Shown here one piece after another: positions 10,796-42,374 of a stretch of 64,000 nucleotides of DNA. The translations under genes and the position numbers were made by a program. Numbering within the stretch: position 1 is the first letter of the stretch; each line of letters opens with the position of its first letter. The DNA is from Chelydra serpentina (lineage: Eukaryota; Chordata; Testudines; Chelydridae): contig JBAIAC010000624.1 in the NCBI GenBank assembly GCA_037349315.1, positions 1 through 64,000 of the forward strand, in the 5' to 3' direction. Below the pieces are notes generated by a model. That model saw only the letters and a program-made list of their open reading frames with translations, had not been told where the DNA came from and made no database searches.

Positions 10796-11200
10796 TCCTC
10801 GTCCGGCGCTGAGATGCGCCCACCTCTGGGGCGGGGCGGCCGGTTACCCAGGGACCCCTCGCCCGGCGCTGAGATGCGCCCACCTCTGGGGTGCGGCGTC
10901 TGGTCACACGGGGACCCCTCGCCCGGCGCTGAGATGCGCCCACCTCTGGGGCAGGGCGGCTGGCTACACGGGACCCCTCGCCCGGTGCCGAGATGCGCCC
11001 ACCTCTGGGTGGGGGCGGCTGGTTACCCAGGGACCCCTCGCCCGGCGCTGAGATGCGCCCACCTCTGGGGTGCGGCGTCTGGGTCACACGGGGACCCTCG
11101 CCCGGTGCTGAGATGCGCCCACCTCTGGGGCGGGGCGGCTGGTTACACGGGGACCCCTCGCCCGGTGCCGAGATGCAGCCACCTCTGGGGCGGGGCACAG
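10796..11200 (+). repeat. 60-bp GC-rich minisatellite, about 7 copies
   Basis: Plus-oriented copies of the GAGATGCGCCCACCTCTGGG unit. Some copies share a GTGCGGCGTCTGG variant, which points to local block duplication of more than one unit at a time. Confidence 0.9.
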
Positions 11201-11389
11201 CTGCTCCGTGATGGAAGAGGCCGGGGCTGGGGTAGCAGTGGCCCGTTTTCGCCAGGGGCCCCGGGCAGGGCAGGGGCCGTGGGGCTGGCGGAGCCGGAGG
11301 AGCTGGGGAAATGAGGTGTCACATCCTGCCCTGACCCCGCTCCCCTCCCACGGAAACGGCAGAACAAAGGGAATTTCCTGATTGCAGGG

Positions 11390-12353
11390 AGAATAGAAAT
11401 CAGGAGCAGGGACCAAAGAGTAGAATTGGGGTGGGGGGGCTGGGAGCCAGGACTCCTGGGTTCTCTCCCCGGCTCTGGAATGGGAGTGGGGGGCTGGTGG
11501 GTTAGAGCAGGGGGGGGGCCCGGAGCCAGGACTCCTGGGTTCTCTCCCCAGCTCTGGGAGAAGAGTGGGGCTGGTGGGTCAGAGCACGGGGGTCTGGGAG
11601 CCAGGACTCCTGGGTTCCCTCCCCGGCTCTGGGAGGGGAGTGGGGGCTGGTGGGTAGAGCACGGGGGGCTGGGAGCCAGGACTCCTGGGTTCTCTCCCTG
11701 GCTCTGGGAGGGGAGATTCCTGCTGGCTGCTCTCTGGTCTGCCCCCCTTGCCCCAGCACCGGGGAGGAGGGCAGCGGAAGGGGGCAGGGCGGGGTGTCCA
11801 GGGCCTGTTTTCCCTGGGTCTAGCTGGAGCCAGGCAGGAAATCTGCTCAGAGAAGAGCAAACGACAGACACCCCCCCCCCCCACCGTCCAGGTCAGTGAG
11901 GGGGGGGGGCGGCCAAGGGGCCTGGACCAGCCCCTGGGCAGCTCCCAGCTCTGGGGGGCGGGAAGGGGAGGGTCCTGGGTTAGAATCCTGGCTCCCAGCC
12001 CCCACTGCTCTAACCCACCAGCCCCCCACTCCCCTCCCAGAGCCGGGGAGAGAACCCAGGAGTCCTGGCTCCCAGCCCCCCCCTGCTCTAACCCACCAGC
12101 CCCCACTCCCCTCCCAGAGCCAGGGAGAGAACCCAGGAGTCCTGGCTCCCAGCCCCCCCTGCTCTAACCCACCAGCCCCCACTCCCCTCCCAGAGCCGGC
12201 CAGAGAACCCAGGAGTCCTGGCTCCCAGCCCCCCCTGCTCTAACCACCAGCCCCCACTCCCCTCCCAGAGCCGGGGAGAGAACCCAGGAGTCCTGGCTCC
12301 CAGCCCCCCCACCCCAATTCTACTCTTTGGTCCCTGCTCCTGATTTCTATTCT
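11390..12353. repeat. Large inverted repeat with MIR-head arms
   Basis: The unique 40-bp stretch at 11390-11430 (starting AGAATAGAAATCAGGAGCAG) recurs as its exact reverse complement ending at 12353. Next to each copy lie MIR-head units, plus-oriented at 11425-11712 and minus-oriented at 11980-12312. The spacer between the arms is about 270 bp. The arms could fold into a long hairpin. Confidence 0.85.
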
Positions 12354-13025
12354 ATTGATGGATGGAGGTGGAGGGTGGGGAAGAGGAGGGGGTCGGGGGA
12401 AGGATGGAGGTTGAGGGGGGAGGTTGGAGGTCCTCGCTACCCCCTCCCCCCAATTGGTCCCGGGACCCTGCCCACTGAAGGCTCATTTCCCACAACCTCG
12501 TTACCCCTGATCCTGCCCCCGGCCCCATGGAAACCGCCCCCCCCCCCCCCGCCCCGGCTCCCCCAGCCTTATCTCCCTTCCCGGCCCGGCCAGGCCAGAG
12601 GGGTCAGGAAACAGACCCCTGGCCAGTGGGGGGGGGAGGGGGGAAAGGGGGGCTGGCCCTGACCCTAGGGGGTGCTGGCGCTCTGAGCCCGACCCCGTCA
12701 CCCCACGGAGGGGCAGAGGCTGCCAAGATAAATGAGTTCCAGGCCGCGCTGGTGGGGAGGGGTGGATTTTTTCGGGGGGCGGGCTGGGCTGGCAGGGGCT
12801 GCGGGTCGGGAGTGAGGGGCACCGGCAGAGCTGGGGGATGGCGGGGGGAGCAGGGATGTTCCCTCTTCTGCCCCACACATCTGTCCAGATGTTCCTCATC
12901 TGGCTGAATTGGCAGCGTCACGTATTTTTAACGTCTCTTTTTATCTTCCCCTCCCTGTCACCCTCAGGAGTGAGGTTGGAGGGGGGCGGGGGGGCAGAGG
13001 CCTGCCCCAAATTCAATCCACCCCC
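12354..13025. other. No gene seen; one isolated 61-bp repeat copy
   Basis: GC-rich unique sequence with C and G homopolymers. A single copy of the CTGCGGGTCGGGAGTGAGGG repeat lies near 12797-12838. Open frames here have no recognisable protein. Confidence 0.5.
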
Positions 13026-13039
13026 ACCCCACCAGGGAG

Positions 13040-13168
13040 GAGGAGACCAGAGCCGGGGAGAGAACCCAGGAGTCCTGGCTCCCAGCCCCCCCTGCTCTAA
13101 CCCACCAGCCCCCACTCCCCTCCCAGAGCTGGGGAGAGAACCCAGGAGTCCTGTCTCCCAGCCCCGTT
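13040..13168 (-). repeat. MIR-head repeat, about 2 copies, reversed
   Basis: Two minus-oriented units between unique sequence and the next GC-rich array. Confidence 0.8.
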
Positions 13169-13244
13169 GCTAGAAGGGAAGTGTTGGGAGGCAGATTTGA
13201 AGGCGGGATGGTGGATTCTGGGTGCTGGGTCGCGAGGGGAGGTG

Positions 13245-13620
13245 TGATCCGGCGCCGAGATGCGCCCAGCTCTGGGGCGGGGCGGCTGGTTACCCAGGGA
13301 CCCCTCGCCCGGCGCTGAGATGCGGCCACCTCTGGGGCGAGGCGGCTGGTTACCCGGGGACCCCTCGCCCGGCGCTGAGATGCGGCCACCTCTGGGGCGA
13401 GGCGGCTGGTGACCCAGGGACCCCTCGCCCGGCGCTGAGATGCGGCCACCTCTGGGGCGAGGCGGCTGGTTACCCGGGGACCCCTCGCCCGGCGCCGAGA
13501 TGCGCCCACCTCTGGGGTGGGGCGGCTGGTTACACAGGGACCCCTCGCCCGGCGCCGAGATGCGCCCACCTCTGGGGTGGGGCGGCTGGTTATACGGGGC
13601 CAAGATGCAGCCACTTCACC
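13245..13620 (+). repeat. 60-bp GC-rich minisatellite, about 6 copies
   Basis: Copies are more alike than in the arrays at 5240 and 10796. Variants GAGATGCGGCC and GAGATGCGCCC sit in neighbouring blocks. Confidence 0.9.
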
Positions 13621-13719
13621 CTCGGGTGTCGGCGTTACAGGGGTTTTGACACACAGGGCGCAGTTCCCATGGCAGCCAGCAGGGGGGGCCCTGCCCACTT
13701 CACTGCACCTCCCTCCCCA

Positions 13720-14050
13720 ACGCACACACAGCTCACAACACAACACATCGCGCTGCCCCTGGTACACACAGCGCAGCCTGCAACAACCCCTCTACACACA
13801 CCCCCACACACAGACACACCCACACAGCCTGCAGCAACCCCTGTACATACACATAGAGACACACACAACACAACACCTCACACCGCCCTGGTACACACAG
13901 CGCAGCCTGCAACAACCCTTCACACACACACACCCCACAACCTCCAACAACCCTTCTACACACACACAACTTAACACATCCCGCTGCCCCGGTACACACA
14001 GCGCAGCCTGCAACAATCCCTCCACACCCACACACCCTCCAAGAACCCCT

Positions 14051-14100
<50 letters not shown>

Positions 14101-14217
14101 CCTGCAACAACTCCTGTACACAGACACACACAACACATTGCGCTGCTCCGGTACACACAGCGCAGCCTGCAACAATCCCTCTACACACACCCACACACCA
14201 CAACCTCCAACAACCCT

Positions 14218-14254
<37 letters not shown>

Positions 14255-14371
14255 CCTGCAACAACTCCTGTACACAGACACACACAACACATCGCGCTGC
14301 TCCGGTACACACAGCGCAGCCTGCAACAATCCCTCTACACACACCCACACACCACAACCTCCAACAACCCT

Positions 14372-14410
<39 letters not shown>

Positions 14411-14527
14411 CCTGCAACAACTCCTGTACACAGACACACACAACACATCGCGCTGCTCCGGTACACACAGCGCAGCCTGCAACTATCCCTCTACACACAC
14501 CCACACACCACAACCTCCAACAACCCT

Positions 14528-14560
<33 letters not shown>

Positions 14561-15115
14561 CCTGCTGCCCAGGTACACACAGCACAACCTTCAACAACCC
14601 CTGTACACACACACAGAGACACACACACCACAACCTCCAACAACCCTTCTACACACACACAACACAACACTTCACACTGCCCCGGTACACACAATGCAGC
14701 CTGCAACAACCCCTCTACACACATACACACACCCCTCCAACAACCCTTCTACACATACAGACAGACACACACACCACAATACATCCCACTGCCCGGGTAC
14801 ACACAGCGCAGCCTTCGACATTCCCTACACACACACACACACACACAGCTTGCAACAACCCGTGAACACACCCCCACACACACACACCCCCACAGCCTGC
14901 AACAACCCCTGCACACACACACACAGACACAACACAACACATCGCAGCCTGCAACAATCCCGCTACACACACACACCTTCCAACAATCCCTCCACACACA
15001 CACAGAGCCTGCAACAACCCCTGTACACAGACACACACAACACAACACAACACAACACATCCCGCTGCCCCGGTACACACAGCGCAGCCTGCAACAACCC
15101 CGCCACACCCCCCCC
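13720..15115 (+). repeat. CA-rich compound minisatellite
   Basis: Runs of (CA)n are embedded in a longer unit of about 120 bp that carries 'GTACACACAGCGCAGCCTGC' and 'CACAACCTCCAACAACCC'. Long ORFs on both strands (His/Thr-rich or Cys/Val-rich) follow from the repeat. The longest pure CA run is near 14052-14100. Confidence 0.95.
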
Positions 15116-15119
15116 CAGA

Positions 15120-16685
15120 CACACGAGCCCTACGCACCCCCCTCGCAACGCCCCCCCTTGTGCAAACCCCCCCCCCACACACCCCGCCCCTCCCGCAGAC
15201 CCCTCCCCTCCCGCCCGCAACTGGGCGCAGAAAGTTGCGAGCCGAGGCCGGGGTGAGCGGGGGTAACTCGCGGGCGGCGCGCGGGGCTTTTTTTTTGGGG
15301 GGGGGGGTCCCCAGGCCGGGAGTGAAAGGGGGGAGCCGGGAGCCCCCACCGATCTGCAGCCGGGAGCTCAGGGCAGGGTCCCGGGGCAGCGGCTGGGAGT
15401 GGGGGGGGGGGTCGGGTTTGCAAAGATTTGGGGTCCCCCCCAGCCAGGATCTCGGGGTGCTCTCGGGCAGGGTGAAGACTCATTCTTGGGGGGCAAGATT
15501 TTTTTGGGGGGGTGGGGGTGGGGCTGAGTTGTGCCCAGGTCTGGGCGGGGAGGGGGGGGGGGAGAGGAGAAACTTATTGCAAAGAGTTTGCATGTCTGGA
15601 AAGTGGGTTTTTTTTGGGGGGGGGCGCTTGCCGCAAAAATCTAGGGGTCCCCTTAGAGGGACGAGGCTTTGGGGGGGCTGCAAAGGTTTTAGGGGGTTTC
15701 TTAGCGTTGCTTTTGCCCAGCTCTGGGGCGGGATTTCCCAGGGAGAGGGGGCCACAGCTCTGCCAAGAGTTGGGGGGGTTCTCAGCAAGATTGGGGGGTC
15801 CCCTTTGAAGGCAGCGACTTTGGGGGACTGGGCAAAGCTTTTTGGGGGGGGTCACATCTTCAAAGGCCTTGAATGGCCCAGGTGTGAGGGAAGGGGGTCT
15901 TGCCAACCAGTGGTGATGCTTGCTCATTTGGGGGGTCCCTAACTATTTTTGGGGGGCCCCAAATATTGGGGTCCCGCTTGAGCTGCCCGGAGCCCCAAGC
16001 AATTGCTTAGTCTGCCGACGCCTGGCTCCGGCTTTGCTTAGTTTGGCAGTACTTGTCGCAACGGTCTGGGGGGAGGGCTGCAGATTTGGGGGGGGCTGGG
16101 CAGGAATTGGGGGGCGCTTTTTGTAAAGGGGGGCAGACTCCTGAGCCAAGTGCAGACGGCTTCCCCCTGTCTGGATGCTAGTTTTTTTTCTTTCCCTCTT
16201 TTTCCAGCTGCCTCCAAAAATCTGGGTCCCCCCCCCCCATTTCTGCAGTTCCTGAGCATCCTTTGTCCATGGGGCTGGGGGGTCCAGACCAGCCGGCCCC
16301 GTTCACCCCGCTCGGGACCAGCTCGTGGGATCGCGTCTAGTCCGGCCAGGCGGCTTCATTTTTCTGGACTTGCCCGTTGTCCGCGGCGCGGGATTTTTTC
16401 GGGACCAGCTATTCCAGACCCGGGCCCTTTTCCCGGGAATCAAAGGGTCCCGGACTCGGGTGGGGGGGTTTCCAGACCCACTGCTCTGGACCCAGGACTT
16501 TTCGGGAGCTCCGAGATGTTGGACTTTTGGGGGGATCCCGGCTCCAGAATTTCTCCAGAATCAACTTTTCCCCAGGCTTAGAAAGTTTTGGAGAATCCAG
16601 ATTTTGTAGCCGGACGGAGTTTGGCTCCATTGATTTGCGAGAGTTCACGGTTGTAGTGAAACCCCCTCCCCCCCCCCCCCGACAA
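15120..16685. other. GC- and G-run-rich sequence upstream of EPHB4, no gene
   Basis: Sequence with many 'TTTTTTGGGGGGG'-type runs and scattered pyrimidine tracts. Several open frames overlap in all phases, but none shows a known domain, and splice-site and codon evidence is lacking. It might include distal EPHB4 control sequence, but I cannot identify a specific site. Confidence 0.45.
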
Positions 16686-16689
16686 GAAA

Positions 16690-17480
16690 TTTATTTTTGA
16701 GATTATTTTTTCTAGATTGGGAGGCAAATCTGGGTTGCTTTTTCCCCCTTGGTTGGGGAGAAATCTAGGGTTATTTTGATAGCTTGGGGTGGGATCTGGA
16801 TTTAATATTTCTAGACGGGAAGAAATTGCAGTTTAACTTTTCTGGATCAGGAAGAAATCCGGGGTTAATTTTTCTGGATTGGGGTGAAATCTGGGTTTAT
16901 TTTTGTTTCTAGGTTGGGAAGAAATCTAGGTTTGATTTGTCTTGATCAGGGTGAAATCTGGGTTTATTTTTTCTAGATCGAGGCGTAATCTAGGTTTAAT
17001 TTTTCTGGGTCGGGGGAAATTTGGGTTTATTTTTCTAGATTGGGGAGAAATCTAGGTTTGATTTTTGTGGATCAGGGTGAAATCTAGGTTTATTTTTTCT
17101 GGATCAGGGTGACATCCGGGTTTGTTTTTTTCTAGATCGGGGAGAAATCCAGGATTGATTTTTGTGGATCAGGGTGAAATCAGGGTTTGTTTTTTTCCTA
17201 GATTGGGGAGAAATCTGCGTTTATTTTTCTGGATCGGGGTGTAATTGGAGGTTATTTTTTTCTAGATTGGGTGAAATCAGGGTTTGATTTTTTTTTCTCG
17301 ATTGGGGAGAAATCGAGGTTTATTTTTTCTAGATTGGGGAGAAAGCCGCGTTTATTTGTTTCTGGATCGGGGTGAAATCGGGGTTTAATTTTGTCTAGAC
17401 TGGGGAGAAACCTGGGTTTCTTTTTCTGGACCAGGGTGAACCTAGGTTTAATTTTTTTTAGGTCGGGGCAGGGAAAACCA
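16690..17480 (+). repeat. Degenerate 30-45 bp tandem repeat upstream of EPHB4
   Basis: About 20 divergent copies of a unit like 'TCTAGATTGGGGAGAAATCT' followed by AGGTTTATTTTT. Variants replace TCTAGATTGGGG by TGGATCAGGGTG. It ends about 600 bp before the EPHB4 start codon. Confidence 0.85.
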
Positions 17481-18095
17481 GGGCTTCCTTTTTCTAGAGT
17501 TTGGGGAATCGGGGAGTCAGACAAAAGTGAGGAGTGAAAACTTTCTAGTCCGGGCAAAAACGGAGGATTAAAAGTTTCTGAGTTTAGGAGACATTTTGGG
17601 GGTTCAATTTTTGTAGCCTGGGGAAAAAAAGATTGTTTCCCTCTAGAGTAGGGGAAAATGGGGTGTCCATTTTTTGCTCGACGAAAATTTGGGGGATTCG
17701 TTTTTCCAGATTAAAGACATTTTTTGGGGGGGCTAATTTGCTTTTTAGCCTAGGGAGATTTTCCTCTAGATTAGAAATAAGTGGGGAGGGAGGGAGTTGA
17801 TTTTTCCACACCAGAAATTTATTCAGAGGTTAATCTTTTCCAGACTCGGTCATTTATTTATTAGGACGTAAATATTCGTGTGGGTCGAATTTTCAGGCTA
17901 TCTGGGGTAGCCGAGAGGAAAATCTGGGGGGTTAAATTCTCCCCAATCGAGGCAGTTTGGGGTGCCGTTTTTCCGATCAAAGGATTATTTTTCTGGAGTA
18001 AGTTTCCCCGATTGGGAATTTTCTCCCCCCCGTTGGTTGATCGGGATTTCGCAACAGCAGCTTTTCCCCTGCCAAGGAATTCGGGGCCCCCCGCC
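17481..18095 (+). promoter_or_regulatory. EPHB4: EPHB4 proximal upstream region and 5' UTR
   Basis: Mostly unique sequence that leads into the start codon in the context CCCGCCATGG, a good Kozak match. No TATA box or CpG island of the usual kind is evident. The 5' UTR start cannot be placed. The assignment rests on position alone. Confidence 0.35.
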
Positions 18096-38184
<20,089 letters not shown>

Positions 38185-38369
38185 CCCGGAGCTGGGGACG
38201 AACCGGGCCCTGGGTTACGAACAGGACCCTGACTGCGCTGCAGGGGCAGGTCTCGAACCAGGAACTTGGGGGACCCCTGCCCCTCTCCAACCCCTCAGGG
38301 TTTGCACTTTGTCTTATCTGAGCAGGGATAATATCGTGGTTGGGGGGGACGTGGCCTATGGGTTGGGGG

Positions 38370-38915
38370 TTCCAAGATGGCCGCCCTGCGGCCAAGTCCC
38401 AAGATGGCCGACGGGCCCTTCGGTCAACTGCCAAGATGGCCGCACTTCAGTCTCCCAAGATGGCCGCTCTTGCTTGGGGTTCCCAAGATGGCCGCTCTTG
38501 CTTGGGGTTCCCAAGATGGCCGCTCTCGCTTGGTTGCCGGGTAGCGCACAGGACCCTGTCAGGTTCCAAGACGGCCACCCGTTGGTGGTCGGGGGCTCTC
38601 AAGATGGCCGACGGGCCCTTCGGTCAACTGCCAAGATGGCCGCACTTCAGTCTCCCAAGATGGCCACTCTTGCTTGGGGTTCCCAAGATGGCCGCTCTTG
38701 CTTGGGGTTCCCAAGACGGCCGCTCTCGCTTGGTTGCCGGGTAGCGCTCAGGACCCCGCCAGGTCCCAAGACGGCCGCCCGTTGGGGGGCGGGGGGAGGG
38801 GTGTCTCAAGATGGCCGCCGCTGGATGGGGTGGCCAAGATGGCGGCCCTTGGGTGGTCTCCGCTTCGGTTGGGAATCCAAGATGGCCGCTGGGGAGCAAG
38901 ATGGCCGCCCTTTCA
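38370..38915 (+). repeat. AAGATGGCCGC (YY1-like) motif array
   Basis: About fifteen copies of CAAGATGGCCGC or close variants occur in two partly duplicated blocks, with linkers such as TCTTGCTTGGGGTTCC. The core matches the YY1 consensus (AAGATGGCGGC type). It sits in the predicted EPHB4 3' UTR. Confidence 0.85.
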
Positions 38916-39109
38916 CCGGAAGCTTTATTCTCCTCCCCCGCAAACAGTCGAGGGACAGTATTGTAATCGGGGTGTCCCCAGGGAGGGGGCAGACCCCCCC
39001 CAGCATCTACTTGAATCTCTAGGCCCCTCCCCCACCATTGGGGGGCCACGGGAGGGGGGCTGATAAACTTGGAGCTGCCCCCCTCCCCCACGAAGCCAAA
39101 GAGTGACTA

Positions 39110-39375
39110 TGGACCGCGGTGATGTCATGGCGGCCCAGTGATGTCATAGACCCGGGACGGCCAAGAACCGGGGACGTGGTGATGTCATCCCCCAGCGGCT
39201 GCCTCGTGATGTCATCAGGAGCGACTGTGATGTCAGCGGAGCCTGGTGATGTAATCGTTGGTGGCCAGTGATATCATCGTTTGGCGCCACCGTGATGTCA
39301 TTAGGCCGTGAGGTCATCGCGGCAGGACATTGAGGGACGCTGGGGGGGGGGTGCTGCTTTGTGAGGTCATCACCG
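39110..39375 (+). repeat. GTGATGTCAT (ATF/CREB-like) motif array
   Basis: Ten copies of GTGATGTCAT or one-base variants lie at irregular 18-50 bp spacing, near 39118, 39139, 39179, 39207, 39228, 39246, 39267, 39291, 39309 and 39361. TGATGTCA is one base from the CRE TGACGTCA. The linkers differ between copies. Confidence 0.8.
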
Positions 39376-39539
39376 GGCGCCGGGCGTTCACCTTCATATT
39401 GAAGGCGAATTTTAACCTGGGGGGGGGGCGGGGGTTGTGATTCGCTCTTGAACCAAAGTTTGGGGGGGGGCGGAAATTGGGGGGGTAATTTCCAGCCCCC
39501 CAGAGCCGATGTGGGTTTGGGGTGTCTCCCCCCCCAAAA

Positions 39540-39545
39540 AATAAA
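39540..39545 (+). promoter_or_regulatory. EPHB4: Polyadenylation signal, probable EPHB4
   Basis: AATAAA on the plus strand follows a short C-run and is the first clear signal after the EPHB4 stop codon. Confidence 0.6.
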
Positions 39546-39709
39546 GTGGGATTCACTCAGATCTCTAAGGAAGTGGACCCAGATAACACATGGGGGGGGG
39601 GCGCGATTTCACCTGGGGGCGGAGCCTGGTCCAGCCCCGCCCTCGAACGGGGCTGGTGGGTTTTAGGCGTTGCTTGGTTGGGGGGCCACAGAGCGATCGG
39701 TGAGACACT

Positions 39710-39905
39710 AAACTGGGGGGCCAGGACGCCTGGGTTCTCTCCCCAGCTCTGGGAGGGGAGTGGGGGCTGGTGGGTCAGAGTAGGGGGGGCTGGTGGCCAG
39801 GACTCCTGGGTTCTCTCCCCGGCTCTGGGAGGGGAGTGGGGGCTGGTGGGTCAGAGCAGGGGGGGCTGGGAGCCAGGACTCCTGGGTTCTCTCCCTGGCC
39901 CTGAG
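39710..39905 (+). repeat. MIR-head minisatellite, about 3 copies
   Basis: Plus-oriented units that open the EPHB4-CNP intergenic repeats. Confidence 0.85.
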
Positions 39906-40054
39906 AGGGGTGTGTGGGTTTTTCACCAGCTGCTGTTTATGTGACCCCCAGCAGCCAGGGCAGGAACAGGAAATGGGGGGGGGGGGGAGGAAGGAAGCTG
40001 CCACCCAGGCCAAGCCCCACCCGATGGACAATGGACAGTCTGACCCATGGACTC

Positions 40055-40350
40055 ACCCCTCCCAGAGCTGGGGAGAGAACCCAGGAGTCCTGGCTCCCAG
40101 CCCCCCTGCTCTGACCCACCAGCCCCCACTCCCCTCCCAGAGCTGGGGAGAGAACCCAGGAGTCCTGGCTCCCAGACCCCCCTGCTCTAACCCACCAGCC
40201 CCCACTCCCCTCCCAGAGCCGGGGAGAGAACCCAGGAGTCCTGGCTCCCAGCCCCCCCTGCTCCAACCCACCAGCCCCAACTCCCCTCCCAGAGCCGGGG
40301 AGAGAACCCAGGAGTCCTGGCTCCCAGCCCCCCCTGCTCTAACCCTGCCG
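40055..40350 (-). repeat. MIR-head minisatellite, about 4 copies, reversed
   Basis: Minus-oriented units. Together with the plus-oriented group at 39710 they form a loose inverted pair. Confidence 0.85.
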
Positions 40351-40479
40351 CATGGAGTCAGTGCGGGGCCAGATGTTTCCTCATTTGCAGATGTGCGGGG
40401 GGGGGGGGGGGAGTTGATGGTTAAAATGGAAAGTTTATGCAGTTGTAGCTGGGAATGTCAATAGAGGGGGGAGAGCTGG

Positions 40480-40665
40480 GGGGGGGCAGGGGCTGCGGGT
40501 CGGGAGTGAGGGGCACCGGCAGAGCTGGGCTGGGAGGGGGCTGCGGGTCGGGAGTGAGGGGCAGCGGTAGGGCTGGGGGGGGGCAGGGGCTGCGGGTCGG
40601 GAGTGAGGGGCACCGGCAGAGCTGGGGGGGCGGGGGCTGCGGGTCGGGAGTGAGGGGCCCAGCTC
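40480..40665 (-). repeat. 61-bp repeat family, about 4 truncated copies
   Basis: Copies of CTGCGGGTCGGGAGTGAGGG with short G-rich linkers. Confidence 0.85.
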
Positions 40666-41092
40666 CCTTTGACCCGTCCTGGTTTGGCGCCGCCCCCGGA
40701 CACCCCAATATCTCTCGCCCCCTTTCCCGGAGCCCAGCCCTGTCTGCCAGGGGAGAGCCCCCCCCTGCTGAGCCCCCCACCGCGCTCCCTGCCCTCACAG
40801 CGCCACCCTGGGGCTGCCATCAGCATGTCCCCCTTTGGGGGCGTCTGCCAGCACCCCCCAACCCGGCTCCACCCAGTCCCCCTCCAGTACATCCCCCCTG
40901 CCTCAGTTTCCCCACCACATCGGGCAGCCTCTGGGCACGGACACCCTGACCTCCGCCCCCCACCCCAGAGGATGGAGCCCCCGCAGACCAGCCGGCTCTG
41001 TGCCAGCTCCCCCCTCCTCCGGCCTGACCCGAACTTTCCCATCACAGGGTGTCTCCAAGGCCCCCCCGGCCCCCCCCCGCTACCACTGGCCA
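40666..41092. other. No gene seen
   Basis: Unique C-rich sequence with a MIR-tail fragment (CTGCCTCAGTTTCCCCACC near 40899). An open frame of about 140 codons spans it but has no recognisable domain and is proline-rich by composition. Confidence 0.5.
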
Positions 41093-41094
41093 AC

Positions 41095-41515
41095 TAGGCG
41101 CTGAGATGCGGCCACCTCTGGGGCGGGGCGACTGGTGACATGGGGACCCCTCGCCCGGCGCTGAGATGCGCCCACCTCTGGGGTGGGGCGGCTGAGAACC
41201 CAGGGACCCCTCGCCCGGCGCTGAGATGCGGCCACCTCTGGGGCGGGGCGACTGGTGACCCAGGGACCCCTGGCCTGGCACCGAGATGCGCCCACCTCTG
41301 GGGCAGGGCGGCTGGTGACCCGGCGACCCCTGGCCTGGCACCGAGATGCGCCCACCTCTGGGGCGGGGCGGCTGGGTACTCGGGGACCCCTGGCCTGGCA
41401 CCGAGATGCGCCCACCTCTGGGGCGGGGCGGCTGGTGACCCGGGGACCCCTGGCCTGGCACCGAGATGCGCCCACCTCTGGGGCGGGGCGGCTGGTTATA
41501 CAAGGAGCCAGGACC
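41095..41515 (+). repeat. 60-bp GC-rich minisatellite, about 7 copies
   Basis: Later copies carry the variant CCCCTGGCCTGGCACC in place of CCCCTCGCCCGGCGCT, a local subfamily. Confidence 0.9.
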
Positions 41516-41719
41516 CACTACTCACCCCCCTGCCCCTCCCAGCTCAGCACTAGATGCGTTTGGTTCCCCCCGCCCCACGGTATCACTGACCCACCCTGAG
41601 CCCACTCCCCGGATGCCAGGGTCCTCTTCTCACAGCCCCTCCTCCCGGGCATCAGTTGAACTATATTGACTGAGGGGGGAAACTGGACAGACATGAAAGG
41701 TGCTTAGAGATTAGCAGGG

Positions 41720-42200
41720 TTGGGGGCAGAGAACCCAGGCGTCCGGGCTCCCAGCCCCGCCCTGCTCTCACCCACCAGCCCCCACTCCCCTCCCAGAGCC
41801 GGGGAGAGAACCCAGGAGTCCTGGCTCCCAGCCCCCCCTGCTCTAACCCACCAGCCCCCACTCCCCTCCCAGAGCCGGGGAGAGAACCCAGGAGTCCTGG
41901 CTCCCAGCCCCACCTGCTCTAACCCACCAGCCCCCACTCCCCTCCCAGAGCCGGGGAGAGAACCCAGGCGTCCTGGCTCCCAGCCCCCCCTGCTCTAACC
42001 CACCAGCCGCCACTCCCTCCCAGCGCCGGGGAGAGAACCCAGGAGTCCTGGCTCCCAGCCCCCCCTGCTCTGACCCACCAGTCCCCACTCCCCTCCCAGA
42101 GCCGGGGAGAGAACCCAGGAGTCCTGGCTCCCAGCCCCCCCTGCTCTGACCCACCAGCCCCCACTCCCCTCCCAGAGCCGGGAGAGAACCCAGGAGTCCG
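41720..42200 (-). repeat. MIR-head minisatellite, about 6 copies, reversed
   Basis: Minus-oriented units. The 150 bp that follow (42210-42370) are unique and contain GCGCCCCCTGGCGCC, a CTCF-core-like string near 42271. Confidence 0.85.
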
Positions 42201-42374
42201 AACCCGGGAACTCTGGGGCTGGGATGGCAGGTGGTTGTGGGTCGCCCCCCACCCCATCCCGCAGCACAGCGCCCCCTGGCGCCAGCCAGGCCTGCATTGG
42301 TAAAATGGAGCTACAGCACCACCCTGTGGCCATGTGGGGTAGTGCATACAAATGCCTCAACACTGGAGTTTGTG

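Larger units (their letters stand above)
38185..39545 (+). other. EPHB4: EPHB4 3' untranslated region, probable
   Basis: The sequence from the stop codon to the first AATAAA (39540-39545) is free of the common repeats apart from two local motif arrays. The length of about 1.36 kb is plausible. I infer this from position and the absence of an earlier signal. Confidence 0.6.

Noticed and set aside
13517..15256. 579-codon His/Thr-rich open frame
   Set aside because: It is a translation of CA-rich repeat DNA.
38309..39022. 237-codon open frame rich in 'QDGR'
   Set aside because: It is a translation of the AAGATGGCCGC array in the EPHB4 3' UTR.
40669..41097. 142-codon proline-rich open frame
   Set aside because: It has no family match, includes a MIR tail fragment and lacks splice support.
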